DNA of 13,016 bases from an uncultured Porphyromonadaceae bacterium (GTDB taxonomy: Bacteria; Bacteroidota; Bacteroidia; Bacteroidales; Muribaculaceae): assembly GCA_902475285.1 (NCBI GenBank), contig CABRZA010000066.1:1-13016 (forward strand), read 5' to 3'. Shown here in pieces: positions 1 through 8,518 of this stretch. The translations under genes and the position numbers were made by a program. Below the pieces are notes generated by a model. The model saw only the letters and a list, made by a program, of their open reading frames with translations. It was not told where the DNA came from and searched no databases. How positions within the stretch are numbered: position 1 is the first letter of the stretch; every line of letters begins with the position of its first letter.

Positions 1-1
1 T

Positions 2-2746
2 ATATCAATATGTTGTGCCGTGGTGGCACGCGGAGCCGTGCTCGACGGTACTGTGCTCGACGGAGCCGATGGGTCGCCGTTGCCGGCATGTGCCGTGGCA
101 TTCGCTCCCGGGGGTAAAGGTGCTTCGACAGATTTGGATGGCCATTTCCGCATTGTTCTGAGTCCCGGCAGATATAAATTGCGGGCGTCTTATGTTGGTT
201 TCGACGACTATACACGCGCAATCACAATCGGTAGCCGTGACACTGCAGTTACCATAACACTCACTCCGGCGCGTCTGGCTCTTGGAGAGGTGACGGTAAC
301 CGCCGACGAGGGACGCAGCGCAACCAGCGCATCGCGCATCGACCGCTCGGCAATGGAGCATCTCCAGCCATCGAGCCTCACCGACGTGCTCGAACTACTT
401 CCCGGCAATATCTCGCAAAACCCTCGCCCCGGTGCCGTCAACAGCATAAAGCTCCGCGAAACCGGCAGCCTCGGCGCAACCGGAACCATCAATGCCGACG
501 ACGACTATGCCATCTCTGCCCTGGGCACGCAGTTCAATATCGACGGCGCTCCCATAAATACCGATGCCAACCTCCAGAGCATTGGCACTTTGGCCGCCGA
601 CGGCCGTTCGTCGCTCAACCGTGGTGTCGACATGCGCTCCATATCGACCGACAACATTGAGAGTGTCGAAGTCATCCGCGGCATACCCTCGGCCGAATAC
701 GGCAACCTGTCGTCGGGCATGGTAAACATACGGCGTTGTCGCGCCGCCACGCCATATACAGCCCGCTTCAAGGCCGACGGTTTCAGCAAGCTTCTCTTTG
801 CCGGCAAAGGCTTTGCCGTGGGACCGCAGCGACGCAACACCCTGAACGCCGACATCGGCTGGCTCGACAGCAAAATCGATCCGCGTGACAATCTTGAGAA
901 CTACTCGCGTCTCACCGCCTCCGTGCGTTCGGCGCTGCACATGCCCGGGCGCCGTGTGAGCGCCGATTGGAACATCGCGGCGGATGTCAACACTACGCTC
1001 GACCGAGCCAAGGCCGACCCCGACCTCTCGTTGACGAAAATCGACATATATCGCAGCCGGCGCACAGAACTCTCCGCCACATCGGCGCTGACGCTGAATT
1101 TCGAAGGCCTGCCGTGGCTCGAAAGCGTAGATTTCAATCTTTCGGGAAACTACACCTCCGACCGGCTCGAGCGTCAGCTCCAGGTCGCGCCAGCACGTGC
1201 TACCGTAGCGCCCGGCAGCACCGGGCCTGGAGTTCACGACGGGCACTACATCCTCGGCGAATATATAGCCGATTATGTTTGCGACGGCAAGCCGGTAAGT
1301 TTCTATGCCAAGCTGCGTGCCACCGGCGATCTGCCTATATGGCAGGGGGCCTCGCAGCGCTATAAAATCGGCGCCGATTTCTCGCTCACCAAAAACCTCG
1401 GCAAAGGGCAGATCTACGATCTTTCGCGCCCGCTGAGCGCATCGTGGACATCGCGCCCCCGCGATTTCTCTACCATTCCCGCGCTGCGTGTGGCCGGCGC
1501 CTTTATCGAAGACGCACTCACTGTGCCCGTCGGGGCCAACGTGGCCGAGTTGCAGGCCGGTCTGCGCGTGCTGTCTCTCGCAGGCCTCGACAGTCGATAC
1601 TATCTTTCTGGCCGTCCCTACCCCGACCCGCGCGTCAATCTGGTATGGCGCTTTCCGGCATTCGGAATTGCCGGCCATCGCGCCGACCTCTTTCTCGCCG
1701 GTGGCTACGGCCTGAGCACCCGCATGCCCACAGCCGACTACCTTTTCCCTCAGGTGGCCTTCCTCGACATTCTCCAACTAAATTACTACGATACCTCCAA
1801 GCCTTTGGAGAACAGTCGCGTAAATATCCGGACCTACATCAACGACGCCGTAAACTATGCATTGCGCCCGGCCCGCAACGCCAAATATGAAATACGCTTC
1901 GGCGCAAACATAGGTTCCAACCGTCTGAACATAACCTATTTCGAGGAACATATGAACGACGGTTTCCGTTACTCTCCGCAGTATGCCTCCTATGCTTACC
2001 GGCTCTACGACCCCTCCGGCATCGCCCCGGGCAGTCTCATCGGGCCACCGGACCTTGCCGACCTGCCCTACGTCGATACGTCGGTACTGCGCAGCTTCCG
2101 CCGTGCTGAGAACGGTTCGCGCATCGACAAGCGCGGCGTCGAATACACTCTCTCCACAGCCCGTTGGGCACCGCTGGCCACGGCCCTTACAATTAACGGT
2201 GCATGGTTCCGCACTCGCTATTCCAATTCCATGATGCTCTTCGATCCCGTCGGCGACGTGGTCGACAATGTCGCCGTTTCCGACCGGTATGTGGGGCTCT
2301 ACGATACGGCCGACGGCAGGGTTAACGAGCAGTTCAACACCAACTTCATGTTCGACACCCAGCTGCCGCGTCTCGGACTTGTCTTCACCACCACCTTGCA
2401 GTGTATGTGGTATGTCAAGACGCGTCGTCTGGCCGAGAACGGTACTCCCACGGCATATATCAGCAGTGCCGACGGCAAGCTCCATCCCTACGATGCAGCA
2501 GCTGCCGCCGACCCCATGCTCCGTTATCTCGAGCGCTACTATAACCCCGCGCTCTACGACAACTACTCCATACCCACTGCCCTCTATGTCAATTTCAAGG
2601 CTACCAAGACAATCGGGCGTTACCTTCGGGTGGCAGTCTTTGTAAACCGCATCATCGATTACCTCCCTGACTTTAACTCAGGAGGGCTTACGGTCCGCCG
2701 AAGCTCCGACGCCTATTTCGGCATGGAGGTGAATGTGAAAATCTAA
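2..2746 (+). CDS. TonB-dependent outer-membrane receptor with N-terminal carboxypeptidase-regulatory-like domain (5' end outside window)
   Basis: This is an energised outer-membrane importer driven by TonB-ExbBD. The frame is open to the left edge, and the first visible residues (ISICCAVVARG) look like the end of a signal peptide, so the real start lies upstream and the GTG at 20 is internal. Counting from position 2, residues 10-95 form the carboxypeptidase-D-regulatory-like fold (GTVLDGADGSPLPAC, then TDLDGHF and YVGFDDY). Residues about 108-245 are the plug, ending in the signature VEVIRGIPSAEYGNLSSG. The remaining roughly 670 residues are barrel, rich in alternating and aromatic residues. 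The visible 914 residues fit the family's usual length. No SusD partner follows; instead a DUF4876 lipoprotein begins 16 bases later, a pairing known in Bacteroidales. The last residue is Ile rather than the more common Phe. The substrate cannot be read from the sequence; protein, peptide or metal chelate are more plausible than glycan given the neighbours. Confidence 0.93.
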   Translation: MSICCAVVARGAVLDGTVLDGADGSPLPACAVAFAPGGKGASTDLDGHFRIVLSPGRYKLRASYVGFDDYTRAITIGSRDTAVTITLTPARLALGEVTVTADEGRSATSASRIDRSAMEHLQPSSLTDVLELLPGNISQNPRPGAVNSIKLRETGSLGATGTINADDDYAISALGTQFNIDGAPINTDANLQSIGTLAADGRSSLNRGVDMRSISTDNIESVEVIRGIPSAEYGNLSSGMVNIRRCRAATPYTARFKADGFSKLLFAGKGFAVGPQRRNTLNADIGWLDSKIDPRDNLENYSRLTASVRSALHMPGRRVSADWNIAADVNTTLDRAKADPDLSLTKIDIYRSRRTELSATSALTLNFEGLPWLESVDFNLSGNYTSDRLERQLQVAPARATVAPGSTGPGVHDGHYILGEYIADYVCDGKPVSFYAKLRATGDLPIWQGASQRYKIGADFSLTKNLGKGQIYDLSRPLSASWTSRPRDFSTIPALRVAGAFIEDALTVPVGANVAELQAGLRVLSLAGLDSRYYLSGRPYPDPRVNLVWRFPAFGIAGHRADLFLAGGYGLSTRMPTADYLFPQVAFLDILQLNYYDTSKPLENSRVNIRTYINDAVNYALRPARNAKYEIRFGANIGSNRLNITYFEEHMNDGFRYSPQYASYAYRLYDPSGIAPGSLIGPPDLADLPYVDTSVLRSFRRAENGSRIDKRGVEYTLSTARWAPLATALTINGAWFRTRYSNSMMLFDPVGDVVDNVAVSDRYVGLYDTADGRVNEQFNTNFMFDTQLPRLGLVFTTTLQCMWYVKTRRLAENGTPTAYISSADGKLHPYDAAAAADPMLRYLERYYNPALYDNYSIPTALYVNFKATKTIGRYLRVAVFVNRIIDYLPDFNSGGLTVRRSSDAYFGMEVNVKI

Positions 2747-2762
2747 AACAACTACATGAAGC

Positions 2763-4049
2763 ATGAACAAGCTCAAAAAAATATTCATATATCCGGCAAT
2801 CGGTGCCGTATTCGTCGCGTGCAGCGACAGCGTCGACATATCGCCCGTGAACCTCACGCTTGCCATCGACGCCCCCGCAGGCATAGAGGCATCCTCCATC
2901 ACAGGGGGCGCCTTCACCATGAGCAACATATCCACGGGTGAGGTTACATCTTTCGTCGCCGATGCCTCGGGCTCGGCGCACGCCGCAGCCATCCCGGGTT
3001 TCTACAACATCGCTTTCGACGGCACCGTGATTCTTCCCAATGGTGCCGAGGCCACTGTCCGCGGAAGCCGTGCGGGGGTCGATATAAGCTCCGCCACATC
3101 GTTCCGCATCGGCACATACGCTACCGCCACATCCGCCGACTTGATAATTAAGGAGATTTTCTTCACCGGTACGCTCCGCAGCTCGGGCAACGGATATGTC
3201 GGCGACCAGTACATCAAACTGTGCAACAACACATCCGCCACGGTGTATGCCGACGGTCTGGCCATAGTGGAATCGCTCTTCAACACCACACGCAAGAACG
3301 TCTACACTCCCGACATCATGGCAACCGATTTCACGGCCGATGCCATATACCTCATTCCCGGCAGCGGCACCGACTATCCCGTGGAGCCCGGCGGTGAATT
3401 GCTCGTTGCCGACATAGCCATCGACCATCGTGTGGCCAATCCACTTTCAATCGACCTCAGCCACGCCGACTTCGAGTGGTACGACCAAAGTTCCACACCG
3501 TCGACTGTCGATATCGACAATCCCGACGTTACGAACCTCGACAAGTGGTATTGCTACACCCGCAGCGTATGGCAGCTGCACAACCGTGGCTTCAAGGCAT
3601 ATGCTCTCGCCCGCATACCCCTCGACAAGGAAACTTTCCTCTCGTCGAACTACTACACCATGGACTACGAGCAGGTAACCGTTGCAGGTACGTTTCCCAT
3701 GACAGCCTCGGCCTACCGCATACCGAACGACTGGATTGTCGACGCCGTCAATCTCTCGGTAGAATCGTCGTTCCAATGGATAGTAACTACACCTGCACTC
3801 GACAGCGGGTGGGCTTATTGCGGCACGCTCGACAACGACAAGACGCGTTATTTCCGTGCTGTCCGCCGCCGTGTCGCCGCCACCGACGGCACACGTATAG
3901 TTTTCGCCGACACCAATAATTCTTCTGTCGACTTCAACTCCAATGTCACCCCTTCCGAAATAGAGCTTCAGGGCGGAGCTATCGCCGCCGACGGCACGAA
4001 GGCATCGGCAGTTACTCTCGACGGCGTTCTCCCTGCACAAGAATTATGA
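2763..4049 (+). CDS. DUF4876 family lipoprotein, lamin-tail-like
   Basis: This 428-residue protein is probably exposed on the cell surface or anchored in the outer membrane. The first 20 residues are a short basic, hydrophobic signal ending FVAC, so Cys20 is the likely lipidated residue (the -3 Phe is less usual). Residues about 28-110 resemble a beta-sandwich regulatory domain (LTLAIDAPAG, then AAIPGFYNIAFDG). Residues about 125-225 look like a lamin-tail-type Ig fold (LIIKEIFFTG, GDQYIKLCNN, VYADGLAIVE). Residues about 310-400 carry the family's C-terminal blocks (IPNDWIVDAVN, YFRAVRRRV, DTNNSSVDF). The ATG at 2763 is chosen because it gives an intact signal; the ATG at 2757 is out of frame. 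It lies 16 bases after the receptor and overlaps the next gene, so it is probably a co-expressed receptor accessory. DUF4876 has no assigned function that I know of; substrate capture for the receptor is inference. Confidence 0.85.
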   Translation: MNKLKKIFIYPAIGAVFVACSDSVDISPVNLTLAIDAPAGIEASSITGGAFTMSNISTGEVTSFVADASGSAHAAAIPGFYNIAFDGTVILPNGAEATVRGSRAGVDISSATSFRIGTYATATSADLIIKEIFFTGTLRSSGNGYVGDQYIKLCNNTSATVYADGLAIVESLFNTTRKNVYTPDIMATDFTADAIYLIPGSGTDYPVEPGGELLVADIAIDHRVANPLSIDLSHADFEWYDQSSTPSTVDIDNPDVTNLDKWYCYTRSVWQLHNRGFKAYALARIPLDKETFLSSNYYTMDYEQVTVAGTFPMTASAYRIPNDWIVDAVNLSVESSFQWIVTTPALDSGWAYCGTLDNDKTRYFRAVRRRVAATDGTRIVFADTNNSSVDFNSNVTPSEIELQGGAIAADGTKASAVTLDGVLPAQEL

Positions 4050-5545
4050 ATCGTAAGCACTTGATTATTCCTACACTTATACTTGCGCTCTGGCCGGGAC
4101 GGCTGGCGGCAGAATCCCTTTGTCGTCCTCTCGACTACGACACGGTCTTTTCCTTGCCGGCTTCCGCCACGCTGGCCACGCCCGCTTTCTCCTCGCTGCG
4201 TCAACCCGTAAGCAATACCGATATTGCGGCCGGATTCACCACGCAGCGCTTGTCTGCACCTGTCTCGCCGCAGACGGGCCGGGGAGGAAGTTACGGATTT
4301 TTCGACGCCAGCACTTATATAAAGACTCCTTATGGAACCCTCACGGGGTGTGCCCTCTACAAAAATGGAACGGCACGCGACCTTCAAGGCTCCGAAACAA
4401 CGGACGCCGACATCCTTTTTCCCTTTTTTACGACGGACGAAGTCGGCGGCGACCTCGAGCGTGAGGTCTACTCGTTCGGCGGCTCGTATGCCGGAAGTTT
4501 TGGTGGACCGACCATTTTCGGCGTTGAGGCCGGCTATACCGCCGTGCAGGATTGCCGCCGTCGCGACCCCCGTCCCAAGAACACCGTAGGGCGTCTCGAC
4601 GCTGCATTCAGCGCCGGAGCTTTCTTGGGTATGCATGCCTTTGCGGCAACCGTCAGTGCCGGGAAGTACAAGCAAACCAACTCCATAATGTTCGTGAGCG
4701 AACTCGGCGAGAGCCGTATCTACCATACATCCGGGTTGGGCACGCATTATGCCCGCTTTTCGGGACAAGGGCGCAACTCCCACTATTCAGGCAGCCGCTT
4801 CGGGGCTGCTCTCGCCGCATTTCCACGCCATGGAGTGGGGGCGTTCGGCTCGGCGTCGTTCAGCCGCTTTTCATTCACCAAGCAGCTTGTCGATCTCAAC
4901 CGTCTGCCGCTGCAGCATGCCGCCCACACGCAGTGGAAAGTACAGGCCGGATGGTCGGCAGCCTCATGGCGCGTGTCGGCCACTTGGCGCCACGACCGGC
5001 GCACCGGCACCGAAAATATATTCGGCGACCCCGCCGGAGGTGTATTCCCACTCCTTTTTGGGATAGATACCTATCGGTTCAGGGGCACATCCGCCACGGT
5101 TCAGGGCGTATGGCGCCACCGCACGGCGCTCGCGACGCTCGATATAGATGCCGCCGCCACATACACCCGACGTCACAGCACGCTCTTTGCCAACAGTCCG
5201 CGAAATCTTCGCACGGCTGCCGCACAAGTCGGACTCGGGGCTCGTTTTTGTCGATTTGCCTCGCCGAAATGGCTTCTTCATGTAGCTGCGCATCTCCACG
5301 CCACCCTTCCCTCGGATTGTAGTCTCGACGGTATGCCCGAGGCCGTCGCTTTCCCTGCCAGTGTCACTTCCGAAGCCTTCGAGGCTGCCCGTCTGCGTCG
5401 CCTCGACAGCCGCCTTGAGCTTGGAATCGACCGAATGCTTCCCGCCGGACGCTGCATAGGCTTGCGCGTTGCCGGAGGTATCTATGCTGTGGAGGCCCAC
5501 CGGCGCGGCTTCATGGCCGCCGCAGAGGCTGTTTTCTCTTTTTGA
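4046..5545 (+). CDS. DUF6850 family outer-membrane beta-barrel protein
   Basis: This 499-residue protein has a classical signal peptide (residues 1-22, cleavage likely after RLAA). The mature chain is dominated by alternating hydrophobic/polar strands with many Tyr, Phe and Gly, and it ends EAVFSF with the C-terminal phenylalanine expected of a barrel recognised by BAM. Blocks such as DPRPKNTVGRLD (about residues 174-185), YKQTNSIMFVSELGE and IYHTSGLGTHYARFSGQG match my recollection of the DUF6850 family. The ATG overlaps the stop of the DUF4876 gene (ATGA, 4046-4049), so translational coupling is likely. The function is unknown. Its constant company, a TonB-dependent receptor and a DUF4876 lipoprotein, suggests a second outer-membrane component of the same uptake or display system. 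The family assignment is from recognition of motifs, not a search. Confidence 0.8.
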   Translation: MNRKHLIIPTLILALWPGRLAAESLCRPLDYDTVFSLPASATLATPAFSSLRQPVSNTDIAAGFTTQRLSAPVSPQTGRGGSYGFFDASTYIKTPYGTLTGCALYKNGTARDLQGSETTDADILFPFFTTDEVGGDLEREVYSFGGSYAGSFGGPTIFGVEAGYTAVQDCRRRDPRPKNTVGRLDAAFSAGAFLGMHAFAATVSAGKYKQTNSIMFVSELGESRIYHTSGLGTHYARFSGQGRNSHYSGSRFGAALAAFPRHGVGAFGSASFSRFSFTKQLVDLNRLPLQHAAHTQWKVQAGWSAASWRVSATWRHDRRTGTENIFGDPAGGVFPLLFGIDTYRFRGTSATVQGVWRHRTALATLDIDAAATYTRRHSTLFANSPRNLRTAAAQVGLGARFCRFASPKWLLHVAAHLHATLPSDCSLDGMPEAVAFPASVTSEAFEAARLRRLDSRLELGIDRMLPAGRCIGLRVAGGIYAVEAHRRGFMAAAEAVFSF

Positions 5546-5572
5546 AATTTTGACAAACTATATATCCCGTAC

Positions 5573-8371
5573 ATGAAAAAGATATTGCCCGTAGCACTCG
5601 CGGCCTGCGCCTTTCTGAACGCATACACCGCCGACATCGACCCCGATACACGTGTCGGAGTCCTCGACAATGGTCTTACATTTTACATTCGCCACAACGA
5701 CAATCCCGCCGGTACGGCCGACTATTTTCTCGCTCAGAAGGTAGGCTCGGTGTATGAGGACGACGACCAGCGCGGTCTCGCTCACTTCCTCGAACACATG
5801 TGCTTTAACGGCACCGACCATTTCCCCGGCAACTCGCTCATTACCTATCTCGAAAGCATAGGCGTGAAGTTCGGAGCACATCTGAATGCCTACACATCGA
5901 CCGACGAGACCGTCTACAACATCTGCAAGGCGCCCGTCGCCCGCACATCTACGGTCGATTCGTGTCTGATGATTCTGCGCGACTGGAGCTGCGGCCTCCT
6001 TCTAAATCCGGCCGACATCGACGCCGAGCGCGGTGTGATTGTCAATGAGTGGCGCCAGCGCAACAGTGCCACCAACCGTATGCTCGAAAAGGCTTCGCCC
6101 GACCTCTACGGCGGCACTGCCTACGGCTACCGTCTCCCCATCGGGCAGATGGATGTTGTCGAGAATTTCAAGCCGGAAGTGCTCCGCCGTTTCTACGATC
6201 GATGGAACGTGCCGGCCAACCAGGCCGTGATTGTTACCGGCGACATCGACGTCGATGCCGTCGAAAAGCAGGTGCGCACTACCTTCGGCTCCATTCCCGC
6301 GCGCCGCTCCCCGCTCTCGCAAAAGGCCGTGCGTCCGGCCGTACCCGTGGCCGACAGTCTTGTCGCTGTGGTCCGCTCCGATGCCGAGCAGGGTTCGGAA
6401 ATGCTTCAGCTCTACTGGCGCATGCCCTACGACGATTCTGTGGAGGCGCGCGTGATGGCCGACATCGTGGCGGCTCTTTTGGTCGAGCGTTTCGATGCCA
6501 TCGAGAACAGCTCCGACTACCCCTATTTCTCCCTTGCCATAGGCAAGACCAAGTTCTTCATGGCCGGAGGTGAGCAGGCTTTCACTATGCGCGGACCGGT
6601 GAAGGCCGGTCGCGCCGCCGATGCCGCCCGTCTGTGGGCCGGAGAGATGTTCCGTGCCGCGCGCCTCGGCTTCACTCCCGCCGAGATTGAGAAAGCAAAG
6701 GAAAAAGCCCGGACCGATGCCGCCGAGAAGCTGCGCGCATCGAAAAGCGAAAACAACACCATGCTTGCGCGACGTGCCGTGCGCCACTTTCTCGACGGAG
6801 GAAACTCCGTCAGCCCCGAAGAGTCCAACCGCCTCACTCTTGCTGCCATCGACGCGGTCGATGCCCATGCCGTGGCGCGCTGGTTAAATGCTCTCCCGTC
6901 CGACGGCGGCATGGTTATACTCAACTACACACCGGTAGGCGACACTTCCGACGCCGAACGTGAACAACTGCTGCGCCGCACCGTCGCCGAAGCCCGTGAG
7001 GCCTCCTATACTCCTTTCTCTGTCGGCACGTCGGCGACTGCCGCCGCGCTTCCCGTGTCGCCGAGTGAGGGCAGAGTAGTGGCTGTCGACTCGCTGGCGG
7101 AATTTGGTGCTGTAACCTACACTCTTTCCAACGGTATCCGCGTGATTGCCAAGCACACCGACTATAAACCGGGTCAGGTTTATGTCAGGGGGTTCCGCCC
7201 GGGAGGCCTTTCCCTCACATACCGTGCGGCCGACGTGCCCACCCTCCGCGTGGTCAACGAGCTTATGGCCGAGATGAAATACGGTGGTCTCACATCCTCG
7301 GAGATTCGCAACATTCTCGCCGGTCGTCAGGTTAAGGCGTCAGTATCCGTATCTAACTACGAGGAAAGCCTCGAAACCGCCACTACGGCCGACGACCTCG
7401 AAGTCGCCCTTCAACTTCTCTATCTCCGCGCCACCGGCTTCGAGCCCGACAGCCTGGCATTCAAACGTTTCATCGACGGCCAGCGGAACAATGTGGCGCA
7501 CCGCCGCCTCAATCCCACCCAGGCAATGGGCGATTCCATACACCATAATATTTACAGCCGGCATCCTTTGGCTGCACGTCAGAATGCCGACGATGTGGAG
7601 CATATCGATCTCGACGCCGCCTTCAAGCTCTACCATAGCCGCTTCGACAATATGGACGGTTTCACCTATATGATAGTGGGCGACTATCCTGCCGATTCCA
7701 TCGTGCCTCTCATGGAGCGATACATTGCCTCTTTGCCCACAGCTACGGGCGCGCTTACCGCTCCGGTCGACATCAACTACACTTACACTCCTTATGACTT
7801 CGACCTTCGCTTCGGGCGTGCCATGGAGAATCCCCAGGGCATAGTCTACTCATTTTATAGTGGTGATGCCGATTACTCGCTTGCAAACGCACTCAACGCC
7901 ACCGTGGCCGGACAGCTCCTCCGTTCGCGTCTCATGGCCGATCTCCGCGAGAACCGTGGCTGGACCTATTCCATCAAGACACACGCCGCAGTCAATACCG
8001 GCCTCAGCATCAAATCGGGCGCCAAGCTCATGATGCCGACCTACATAAAGGTTACCCCCGGACGCGAGCAGGAGACTCTCGATGTGGTCAACGCAAATAT
8101 TGCCACTCTCGCCGATGAAGCCAACATCTCCGCCGACGATGTGGCCGCCATCAAGGAATATCTGCGCAAGAATTTCGCTGAAATGGAGCGCGACAACGCC
8201 TACTGGCTCCGCGTGTTCAAACTCCATACTTATTATGGCTACGACACGCACAATCCCTATCTCGACGCCGTCGATGCCATCACGCCGGCAACGGTTGCCG
8301 CTTTTGTGCGCAACACCATCTTGCCGGCTAATAAGGCATCCATCATTCTCCTTCCCACTGCAAATAATTGA
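5573..8371 (+). CDS. Secreted M16 zinc metallopeptidase (two-lobed, PqqL/FusC-like)
   Basis: This is a clamshell peptidase of 932 residues, close to the length of periplasmic PqqL and FusC. The N-terminal lobe holds the inverted zinc motif H71-F-L-E74-H75. The third ligand is E152 in AERGVIVNEW, exactly 76 residues after H75 as in HxxEH-X76-E, and E159 is the usual second conserved glutamate. The surrounding sequence (EHMCFNGTDHFPGN, LNAYTSTDETVY) closely resembles PqqL as I recall it. The C-terminal lobe starts near residue 510 (VTYTLSNGIRVIAKH), lacks HxxEH, and carries the family R/Y segment LRENRGWTYS (791-800). The signal peptide is probably residues 1-20 (AYTA/D); LAAC at 9-12 also resembles a lipobox but sits very early. 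No other start is available before the preceding in-frame stop. It lies 27 bases after the barrel gene with no promoter seen, so it is probably co-transcribed with the receptor. M16 enzymes usually cleave unfolded proteins or peptides; the target here is unknown. Confidence 0.93.
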   Translation: MKKILPVALAACAFLNAYTADIDPDTRVGVLDNGLTFYIRHNDNPAGTADYFLAQKVGSVYEDDDQRGLAHFLEHMCFNGTDHFPGNSLITYLESIGVKFGAHLNAYTSTDETVYNICKAPVARTSTVDSCLMILRDWSCGLLLNPADIDAERGVIVNEWRQRNSATNRMLEKASPDLYGGTAYGYRLPIGQMDVVENFKPEVLRRFYDRWNVPANQAVIVTGDIDVDAVEKQVRTTFGSIPARRSPLSQKAVRPAVPVADSLVAVVRSDAEQGSEMLQLYWRMPYDDSVEARVMADIVAALLVERFDAIENSSDYPYFSLAIGKTKFFMAGGEQAFTMRGPVKAGRAADAARLWAGEMFRAARLGFTPAEIEKAKEKARTDAAEKLRASKSENNTMLARRAVRHFLDGGNSVSPEESNRLTLAAIDAVDAHAVARWLNALPSDGGMVILNYTPVGDTSDAEREQLLRRTVAEAREASYTPFSVGTSATAAALPVSPSEGRVVAVDSLAEFGAVTYTLSNGIRVIAKHTDYKPGQVYVRGFRPGGLSLTYRAADVPTLRVVNELMAEMKYGGLTSSEIRNILAGRQVKASVSVSNYEESLETATTADDLEVALQLLYLRATGFEPDSLAFKRFIDGQRNNVAHRRLNPTQAMGDSIHHNIYSRHPLAARQNADDVEHIDLDAAFKLYHSRFDNMDGFTYMIVGDYPADSIVPLMERYIASLPTATGALTAPVDINYTYTPYDFDLRFGRAMENPQGIVYSFYSGDADYSLANALNATVAGQLLRSRLMADLRENRGWTYSIKTHAAVNTGLSIKSGAKLMMPTYIKVTPGREQETLDVVNANIATLADEANISADDVAAIKEYLRKNFAEMERDNAYWLRVFKLHTYYGYDTHNPYLDAVDAITPATVAAFVRNTILPANKASIILLPTANN

Positions 8372-8377
8372 TCGCTG

Positions 8378-8404
8378 CGCCCGCGTGGTTTAACTGCGCG
8401 GGCG
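8378..8404 (+). other. GC-rich hairpin just after the M16 stop
   Basis: A perfect 8-bp inverted repeat (CGCCCGCG at 8378-8385, CGCGGGCG at 8397-8404) flanks an 11-base loop, 6 bases after the stop codon. A pyrimidine-rich stretch follows rather than a T run. It could protect the 3' end of the mRNA or back up the stronger terminator that starts 14 bases later. Confidence 0.6.
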
Positions 8405-8418
8405 ATTTACCTTCCCTT

Positions 8419-8449
8419 CTCGCCGCGCTTTCGTGGCGAGATTTTTTTT
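8419..8449 (+). terminator. Intrinsic terminator of the receptor-peptidase operon
   Basis: A 9-bp stem (8419-8427 with 8432-8440, one G-T wobble) closes a CTTT tetraloop. It is followed by one A and eight consecutive T residues (8442-8449), the textbook layout of a rho-independent terminator on the plus strand. It separates the upstream operon from the serC promoter, whose -33 element begins only 9 bases later. Confidence 0.9.
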
Positions 8450-8457
8450 GTCGCCTC

Positions 8458-8488
8458 TTGCGTATGTGCGGGTCTTTGACTATTTTTG
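8458..8488 (+). promoter_or_regulatory. serC promoter, Bacteroidota consensus
   Basis: TTG at 8458-8460, a 20-base spacer and TATTTTTG at 8481-8488 match the Bacteroides housekeeping consensus TTG-N19-21-TAnnTTTG exactly. Transcription should start about 5-9 bases downstream, giving a leader of roughly 65-70 bases before serC. The start site is inferred from spacing only. Confidence 0.82.
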
Positions 8489-8491
8489 CAA

Positions 8492-8518
8492 GCGGAGAAC
8501 GCCCGTGACGCTCTCCGC
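8492..8518 (+). promoter_or_regulatory. Inverted repeat in the serC leader
   Basis: GCGGAGA (8492-8498) and TCTCCGC (8512-8518) form a perfect 7-bp inverted repeat around a 13-base loop. It sits right at the expected transcription start, so it could be a 5' stem-loop stabilising the mRNA or an operator overlapping +1. No T run follows, so it is not a terminator. No known riboswitch fold is recognisable. Confidence 0.5.

Noticed and set aside
20..22. GTG as the receptor start codon
   Set aside because: The frame continues to the window edge with residues typical of a signal-peptide end, and starting here would remove export of an outer-membrane protein.
395..1777. Long minus-strand open frame (460 codons) inside the receptor gene
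   Set aside because: It is antisense to a clear TonB-dependent receptor; long antisense frames are expected in such G/C-rich coding DNA and the translation has no recognisable domain.
2..4049. SusC/SusD-type polysaccharide utilisation locus
   Set aside because: The lipoprotein has DUF4876 rather than SusD features, and no glycoside hydrolase or sensor gene is present in the window.
3968..4783. Minus-strand open frame across the DUF4876/DUF6850 junction
   Set aside because: It overlaps two supported genes antisense and shows no family motif or promoter.
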